This document shows positions 59,438 to 64,000 of a DNA stretch of 64,000 bases, piece by piece. The position numbers and the translations under genes are program-made. The notes under the pieces were generated by a model that saw only the letters and a program-made list of their open reading frames with translations, had not been told where the DNA came from and did not search any database. The DNA is from Bariatricus massiliensis. GTDB lineage: Bacteria > Bacillota > Clostridia > Lachnospirales > Lachnospiraceae. Location of the stretch: the NCBI RefSeq assembly GCF_900086725.1, contig NZ_LT574836.1, forward strand, positions 893,049-957,048, read 5' to 3'. Within the stretch, counting starts at the first letter, position 1, and the number at the start of each line of letters is the position of its first letter.

Positions 59438-60155
59438 TCTTCTCCTCCTCTTCCGTGTACCAAAGATAAGCGTCTTCTAAATTGTCAAATGGACTGTCTT
59501 TTACTGCGTCCGATACGGTTCCCTTAAATACGGCGTTACCCTTTTTTAATATGCAAATCTTGTCGCATAGAGCTTCTACCTCGTCCATAAAATGTGAAGT
59601 CAAAAAAATAGTCAGCCCCTTTTCTTTGAGCGCGGACAACATTTTCCATACCTCACGCCGTGCTTTGGCGTCAAGTCCGGTTGTCAGCTCATCTAAAAAC
59701 ACTACGTCAGGTTTTCCAATCAACGCAAGCACGATAAACAATCTCTGTCTCTCTCCTCCTGACAAGTCTTTGACGAGGCTTTTCTTCTTATCGTCGATCT
59801 TGAACTTTTTTAACAGTTCAAATGAATCCTCCGTTTCACGGTATAAGGATTCCGTAACCTCGCAGAGCTCCCTTACAGTTATTTTTTCCTGATAGCTGCT
59901 CTCCTGAAACTGAACTCCCACCCTTTCAAACAGACTTTTACGGTCTGTATATGGATTCATGCCAAGAATGGTAACCTTTCCCTCATCTGCCTTCTTTGTT
60001 CCTAAAATGCACTCAATTGTGGTGCTTTTTCCGGCGCCGTTGGCTCCGAGCAATCCAAATATAGTTCCCCTCTCCACCGTCAATTCCAATTTGTTTACCG
60101 CTGGCCTGCCGGCATAACATTTGGTAAGCCTGTTTACTTTTATGATTTCCTTCAT
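59424..60155 (-). CDS. ABC transporter ATP-binding protein (DrrA/CcmA type)
   Basis: 243 residues. Walker A GANGAGKSTTIE (about 36), Q loop VGVQFQESSYQEKITVRE, signature DLSGGERQRLFIV (about 131), Walker B VVFLDELTTGLD (about 153) and switch histidine TSHFMDEVEALCD. Pairs with the downstream ABC-2 permease. A promoter with a 19-bp spacer holding a dyad lies 33-63 bp upstream (60188-60218), the form used by MerR-type activators. A regulator of that family is the next gene upstream. Confidence 0.92.
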   Translation of the reverse strand: MKEIIKVNRLTKCYAGRPAVNKLELTVERGTIFGLLGANGAGKSTTIECILGTKKADEGKVTILGMNPYTDRKSLFERVGVQFQESSYQEKITVRELCEVTESLYRETEDSFELLKKFKIDDKKKSLVKDLSGGERQRLFIVLALIGKPDVVFLDELTTGLDAKARREVWKMLSALKEKGLTIFLTSHFMDEVEALCDKICILKKGNAVFKGTVSDAVKDSPFDNLEDAYLWYTEEEEKNENI

Positions 60156-60187
60156 ACTTCTGCCTCCTGTTTTTTATTGACATAAAA

Positions 60188-60218
60188 AGAATACCACCAA
60201 AAAAAACATTGGTGGTAA
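60188..60218 (-). promoter_or_regulatory. MerR-type promoter of the ABC transporter genes
   Basis: Minus strand: TTACCA (60218-60213), 19-bp spacer, TATTCT (60193-60188). The dyad TACCACCAA / TTGGTGGTA (60217-60209 with 60200-60192) occupies the spacer. It shares 20 of 30 positions with the regulator's own promoter at 60998-61028. Confidence 0.7.
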
Positions 60219-60228
60219 AGTGGAGGGT

Positions 60229-60972
60229 TTAAGAAAATTTATTTTTCATATATTCTAATCTGCTGATTATCTGCTTTGCATTGTACTCCGCTTCTGAAAG
60301 AGAGGTGATGAGTTTATCGCACACGGCAATGATATCTTCATCCGGTTTCGGTGTATCCAAAACCTTTTTAATGTCGGCCCCGGGATCTGCGGACAACCGG
60401 TTGAGCATACGGAGAATGGACTCCAGTGAATAATTGGCGCACCGAAGGGAGCGGATGACTTTTAGACGGCTGATGTCCTCGCTTGTGTAGACCCGGTAAC
60501 CATTGGACTTCCTCCTGACAGTCAGCAGTCCGTTCATCTCCCAATTTCGCAGAGAATCCATGGATATCTTTAGCAGCTGTGAGACTTCTCTGCGTTTTAA
60601 CAGACATCCGTCTTCCTGCGAGGAACCCCGCAGTATCTGGTTCACTATTTTGACAGCCTCCTCTGCGTTGGCCCGCTCCTGCTTTACCTGCGTCAAATAT
60701 TCCTTTGTCAGTTCAAGCGCTGTGTCAAACTCGCCCTGCGCAGACTGTTTGACCATACGAATCATTTTCTTGCGCAGGCCATTTTGCAATATCTCGATTT
60801 GGAATGCCAGACGCGCCAAACGGAATTGTTCTATATGAAACTCTGTAAAAACACGATAACCATTCTCTTTCCGCGCAGGTCTGGGTATCAATTCCAGCGT
60901 TTCGTAAAGGCGCACCGTATTGGGATGTATCCCTATAATTGCCGCAACTTCCGCAGTTTTATAAGTCTTCAT
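60229..60972 (-). CDS. Tandem MerR-domain transcriptional regulator
   Basis: 247 residues from the ATG at 60972 (AGGAGGAG upstream). Two MerR helix-turn-helix domains: residues 1-70 (TAEVAAIIGIHPNTVRLYE, then ENGYRVFTEFHIEQFRLARL) and about 140-210 (RREVSQLLKISMDSLRNWE, then SNGYRVYTSEDISRLKVIRS). A helical linker (about 80-130) separates them and a helical tail follows. There are no cysteines of a metal site. It likely activates its own promoter and that of the ABC transporter downstream, both with a 19-bp spacer. Effector unknown. A longer frame up to 61065 overlaps the promoter. Confidence 0.88.
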   Translation of the reverse strand: MKTYKTAEVAAIIGIHPNTVRLYETLELIPRPARKENGYRVFTEFHIEQFRLARLAFQIEILQNGLRKKMIRMVKQSAQGEFDTALELTKEYLTQVKQERANAEEAVKIVNQILRGSSQEDGCLLKRREVSQLLKISMDSLRNWEMNGLLTVRRKSNGYRVYTSEDISRLKVIRSLRCANYSLESILRMLNRLSADPGADIKKVLDTPKPDEDIIAVCDKLITSLSEAEYNAKQIISRLEYMKNKFS

Positions 60973-60997
60973 TATATCTCCTCCTGTTATAATAATA

Positions 60998-61028
60998 AGT
61001 ATACCATACGTAGAAAGTCTGGTGTTAT
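60998..61028 (-). promoter_or_regulatory. MerR-type promoter of the regulator gene itself
   Basis: Minus strand: ATAACA (61028-61023), 19-bp spacer, TATACT (61003-60998). It carries the same ACACCA...TGGTAT element as the promoter at 60188-60218, which suggests autoregulation. Confidence 0.65.
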
Positions 61029-61064
61029 AATGGAGGGTTTCCATACGGAGGCCATTCTCTTTCA

Positions 61065-61826
61065 CTATAATTGTTTCTTATCAAATATGGCTGCAGAGCC
61101 AATCAATGAGGCAATTAAAAGTCCTCCGGTGATCAGAGTCGGCGCCATGAAGTCTTCTATCCTTTTAATCCCCTCCAGTAGTTCCATGCTGGATGAGACG
61201 AGCATAATCGGATTATACTTTTGTGCAGAGGGCAGGATATTGATTATGAACATCATCACTACTAAAAAACCGGTAAACAGCAGAACGGTATAGCTCCCTC
61301 TAAACAGCACACCGCCGAGGAGGGTCACTGCAATCAGCATCACTCCAAAAAGCCATACAAAAGCTGCCGCCGCGCCAAGTCTTGGTGTCCGCTCATCCCA
61401 GAAAAAGCGTGTATACCCATAGGAAATACCAAAGCAAAGCCAATACGCCCCGCTCCACAGTAAGGTGGCTGTAAGAAACTTTGCCATAATAACACTCCTT
61501 CTGGCAAGCCCCTTTGTCAACACGAGTACCAGCGTCCCCTTCGACCATTCGGAAGCCATCATTCCGCTGAACACGATCACTACGATGATAAGCCCCATCT
61601 GAGGCACATTTTTGAAAAACTGCATCCATGAATCCAGCGCCTTTGGAGCCTCCAGAGCGAGCGTCATTCCTTGCGGCAGAAATTGTTCCATAATTTCCGG
61701 CATATACTTGGCCGTAAGCGGGCCTATGACTCCTAAGAGAAAAAATACAGAGCCGAGAATAAGGATTTTATATGTCCTTATCATTTCACAAAATTCCTTT
61801 TTAAGAAAAGCTGTCATACCTCTCAT
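61065..61826 (-). CDS. ABC-2 type permease (second transporter)
   Basis: 253 residues. Membrane segments around 20-42 (IRTYKILILGSVFFLLGVIG), 78-95, 115-135, 145-170, 175-195 and 225-245. Characteristic SEWSKGTLVLVLTKGLARRS (about 92-111) of ABC-2/YxlG-type permeases. Its start overlaps the stop of the ATPase gene upstream, so the two are coupled. Substrate unknown. It ends just before the promoter of the tandem-MerR gene. Confidence 0.85.
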   Translation of the reverse strand: MRGMTAFLKKEFCEMIRTYKILILGSVFFLLGVIGPLTAKYMPEIMEQFLPQGMTLALEAPKALDSWMQFFKNVPQMGLIIVVIVFSGMMASEWSKGTLVLVLTKGLARRSVIMAKFLTATLLWSGAYWLCFGISYGYTRFFWDERTPRLGAAAAFVWLFGVMLIAVTLLGGVLFRGSYTVLLFTGFLVVMMFIINILPSAQKYNPIMLVSSSMELLEGIKRIEDFMAPTLITGGLLIASLIGSAAIFDKKQL

Positions 61827-62635
61827 TATATTACCTCCAAAAACAGTTTTTCAAGGGACGGCTCCACCACCTCGGTGTGGAGCGGCTCCAAATGCTGTGC
61901 CTTCAGCACAGCCAGCACTTCTTCCTGCTTTTCCTTCGGGAATTCCATCATAACTTTATCCTGCGCATATTGCTTTTTAAGCGCTTCCATTTCACCCGAA
62001 AGCACTATTCTGCCCTCGCTTAGAACCCCCACCCGGTCGCAGATACGCTCTACATCCGTCAGAATATGGGTCGAAAAAATAACAGTTGTCCTGCCCTTCA
62101 ATTTAAAAAGAATATCAAGAATTTCCTTTCTCCCAACCGGATCTAAAGCAGAGGTGGGCTCGTCACAGATGAGCAGTCTGGGATTCCCCAGCAATGCCTG
62201 CGCGATGCCCAGTCTCTGCTTCATCCCTCTGGAGTAGCCTCCCACACGTTTTTTATTGTCTGTAAGTCCCACAAGCTCCAGCAGCTCAGCGCTGCGCCTG
62301 CGGATTTCACCCGAGGCAAGGCCTGCTATCTCTCCGCAAAGCCTCAAATATTCCGACGCTGTCATATAGCTGTAGAACTCCGGCACATCAGGAAGATAAC
62401 CGGTAAACCGGTTCGTCTTCGTCTCCCCGTAGGATACCGATTCTCCAAACACCTGTATCTTTCCTGCGTCCGGCTTCAAAAGCCCCAGAATCATCTTCAT
62501 TGTCGTCGTCTTTCCTGCGCCATTCTTCCCGATAAATCCAAAGACAGAATGTTCGGGAACAGAGAACGATAACTCACGTATCACTTCTGTCTCGCCAAAT
62601 TTTTTCTTCAGCCCCTCAATTCTCAATGCCTCCAT
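61826..62635 (-). CDS. ABC transporter ATP-binding protein (YxlF-like)
   Basis: 269 residues. Walker A GKNGAGKTTTMK (about 37), Q loop YLPDVPEFYSYMTAS, signature GYSRGMKQRLGIA (about 133), Walker B LLICDEPTSALDPVG (about 157), switch STHILTDVERICD, and a C-terminal extension typical of the BcrA/YxlF group. Start codon overlaps the stop of the small PLDc_N gene upstream (TAATG). The set PLDc_N-ATPase-permease resembles B. subtilis yxlEFG of the sigma-Y operon. Function there is poorly known. Confidence 0.9.
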   Translation of the reverse strand: MEALRIEGLKKKFGETEVIRELSFSVPEHSVFGFIGKNGAGKTTTMKMILGLLKPDAGKIQVFGESVSYGETKTNRFTGYLPDVPEFYSYMTASEYLRLCGEIAGLASGEIRRRSAELLELVGLTDNKKRVGGYSRGMKQRLGIAQALLGNPRLLICDEPTSALDPVGRKEILDILFKLKGRTTVIFSTHILTDVERICDRVGVLSEGRIVLSGEMEALKKQYAQDKVMMEFPKEKQEEVLAVLKAQHLEPLHTEVVEPSLEKLFLEVI

Positions 62636-62853
62636 TATTCCTCACCTCTTCCGAACAGGAAATAGACAATCGGGCCAATGAACTGGATAAATAATACCAC
62701 GAAAATCCACACAACCTTGTTTCCAAATTTATAATGTGGATGTCTTATGACGTGTACGAGCGCTGTAATTGCCAGCGTTAACTCAACCGCTATGACCGGA
62801 AGCAGCACCGGAAAATACTCAACCAGCAAATCAAAATTATTATTCATGTCCAT
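62635..62853 (-). CDS. PLDc_N-domain small membrane protein (YxlE-like)
   Basis: 72 residues, or 70 from the in-frame ATG at 62847, which is better spaced (10 nt) from GGAGGAAA. Two membrane helices (LLPVIAVELTLAITALVHVI and KVVWIFVVLFIQFIGPIVYF) joined by RHPHYKFGN, the standard phospholipase D N-terminal-type motif. Such proteins often come before an ABC ATPase/permease pair and in B. subtilis (YxlD/YxlE) act against sigma-Y. Overlaps the end of the upstream TPR gene. Confidence 0.82.
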   Translation of the reverse strand: MDMNNNFDLLVEYFPVLLPVIAVELTLAITALVHVIRHPHYKFGNKVVWIFVVLFIQFIGPIVYFLFGRGEE

Positions 62854-63859
62854 TTTCCTCCATTTTTAATTTTCCTTTAATTTTTTTCACTATGAACTCA
62901 TATCTTTCATCCCCCGACAGCACTGCAAAAAGCGGGTTCTCTGCGACGGCCTGATAAATGCTTTCTTTCACCAGATGGGCGTCGCGGGGCGCCGAATTCC
63001 CCAGTTCTAATTCCTCTATCCAGCCCTCTACTCTGTCAAAAAAAGAATCTCCGTGAAGTTCAAGCGGGAAAAAATAACCTACCATGTCTGCGTACCGCTC
63101 TAAATACTCCAATGTCTTTTCCTTCTCTCCCGCCCCTATATAGAACTGCGCAGCCGCCAGATAAATTAAAGCCATGGAATTAGGGTGCAGCTTATCTGCC
63201 TCAAATATCTTTTCCAGTTGAAGCGCCCTGTCAAGAAGCATTTCCACCTTTTTAGGCCTCGATGTCTCCGCAGTTATAAGCTGGGGAATCTGCCCCAGCA
63301 TCCCCATCAGATACTGATATAGCATAATCTCCTTTGTCCGTGCAGCCGCCTGATGATTCCCCAGCATAAGATACGCTTGTGCTATCAAGTCGGCATCCTG
63401 CATCAAAGGCCTTATCTTCTCACCCAGAAGCTCCAGCACCTCAGCCGGCCTGTTCTGCATGAGCAAAACCGTAGCTTCTCCATATTCCGACTCTTTCGCA
63501 AGCCCCGGGTCCTGACATTCTATCTTGCCCCTTTGGAATAGTCTCCCCGCTTCCGCCAACACTTCATGCTGACGTTCAGAAGAATCTGCCAGCATATGAT
63601 GATTAAGATACAAATACGCCATCAAAAATAAAAACGGAAAACAGGCATAATATTTTTTCACCATCTCCTGACATTCTTCATAGACCTCCTCAAAAGGCTT
63701 ATGTGCGAACTGCCTGCAAAAATATCTATAAGTTTCTCGAATATCCGCCGCCTCCATCTGGGGCTCATATCCTATCAGCTCATCCACGCTGATGTTAAAA
63801 TAAGCTGCCAGCTGCGGCAGAAATGTAATATCAGGATAGCTCTGCCCCGTTTCCCTTAG
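62840..63859 (-). pseudogene. XRE-TPR regulator with its 5' end lost at a mobile element junction
   Basis: The frame runs from a stop at 63862-63860 to a stop at 62840 (about 339 codons). It opens directly within a helix-turn-helix domain: RETGQSYPDITFLPQLAAYF then NISVDELIGYEPQ, which is the C-terminal third of a typical XRE domain that should have about 35 more residues before it. The rest is helical and TPR-like (AQAYLMLGNHQAAARTKEIM, LIYLAAAQFYIGAGEKEKTL). The only start inside is a GTG at 63787 without ribosome binding site. The missing part is replaced by DNA ending in a serine recombinase gene. It was probably the regulator of the PLDc_N/ABC genes downstream. Confidence 0.75.
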
Positions 63860-63890
63860 TTAAAGATATTGTTGGGTATCTCAAGATGTG
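63860..63890. mobile_element. Probable attachment junction of an integrated element
   Basis: A 30-bp stretch between the interrupted XRE-TPR gene and the stop codon of the serine recombinase (63893-63891). Large serine recombinases often lie at the very end of their element, so the crossover is expected within or next to this stretch (near 63850-63890). The core dinucleotide cannot be fixed without the other end. Confidence 0.55.
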
Positions 63891-64000
63891 TCATTCGATT
63901 TTGCCGATAAAGCGGTAGAAGATTTCCACTTCCTGTTCCCGGCTTCCGTCCTCACTTTTGACCGCTTCATGGACAAGGATTTTTTCAATCAGCGTATTCA
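63891..64000 (-). CDS. Large serine recombinase, C-terminal end only (partial)
   Basis: 35 residues reach the window edge: NTLIEKILVHEAVKSEDG, then SREQEVEIFYRFIGKIE and stop. This ending (LIEKI.VHEA followed by EIYYRFIGK) is the typical C-terminus of large serine recombinases with a DUF4368-like tail from conjugative and mobilisable elements of gut Firmicutes, from my knowledge of the family. The catalytic domain lies beyond the right edge. It marks the border of an integrated element that extends to the right. Confidence 0.7.
   Translation of the reverse strand, partial: NTLIEKILVHEAVKSEDGSREQEVEIFYRFIGKIE

Overview
The window looks like chromosomal DNA of a spore-forming, gut-type Lachnospiraceae (Clostridium cluster XIVa). 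The evidence is the full spoIIIAA-AH operon, spo0A and spoIVB in the clostridial order spoIIIA...nusB-xseAB-ispA-dxs-tlyA-nadK-argR-recN-spoIVB-spo0A; a split cobalamin methionine synthase; strong AGGAGG ribosome binding sites; and consensus sigma-A promoters. The genus cannot be fixed from the sequence alone. No rRNA, tRNA or CRISPR array was seen.

Layout. 1-5.4 kb: start of a biotin-dependent carboxyltransferase gene (cut by the window edge), a POT-family peptide transporter with a long leader, and an aminopeptidase P; together these suggest peptide uptake and breakdown. 5.4-7.75 kb: a REP-associated tyrosine transposase (RAYT) flanked by its 34-bp palindromes, with a third palindrome beyond an amidohydrolase. 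7.76-9.75 kb: 2-isopropylmalate synthase fused to an AraC-type DNA-binding domain. 9.9-19.5 kb: cell-envelope and housekeeping genes (two D,D-carboxypeptidases, scpAB, a HAD/deoC/phosphoesterase operon, a LytTR/LiaF pair, a pentapeptide protein, an XRE/membrane-protein pair). 19.6-22.4 kb: a VanG-like vanR-vanS-vanY set without ligase genes. 22.4-29.5 kb: class III aminotransferase, rpsU, alaS, DEAD-box helicase. 29.6-35 kb: glgA-metF-metH activation subunit-metH in one tight run. 35-54.1 kb: the sporulation/isoprenoid/DNA-repair superoperon, with deoB and prfC inserted. 54.1-58.1 kb: a BmrCD-like heterodimeric ABC exporter behind a 26-codon leader peptide and an intrinsic terminator. 58.1-63.9 kb: GNAT, a tandem-MerR-controlled ABC transporter, a second ABC transporter, and an XRE-TPR regulator gene whose 5' end is cut off. 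63.9-64 kb: C-terminus of a large serine recombinase, marking the edge of an integrated mobile element.

Regulation stands out. Several local circuits can be read from the DNA: paired 19-bp-spacer MerR promoters, an 18-bp XRE dyad present twice around one promoter, LytTR direct repeats 21 bp apart, leader-peptide attenuation of the exporter, a terminator-like hairpin in the helicase leader, and a dispersed two-hairpin repeat in the leaders of prfC and the exporter. The most unusual protein is the LeuA-AraC fusion, which looks like a biosynthetic enzyme that could also act as a transcription factor.
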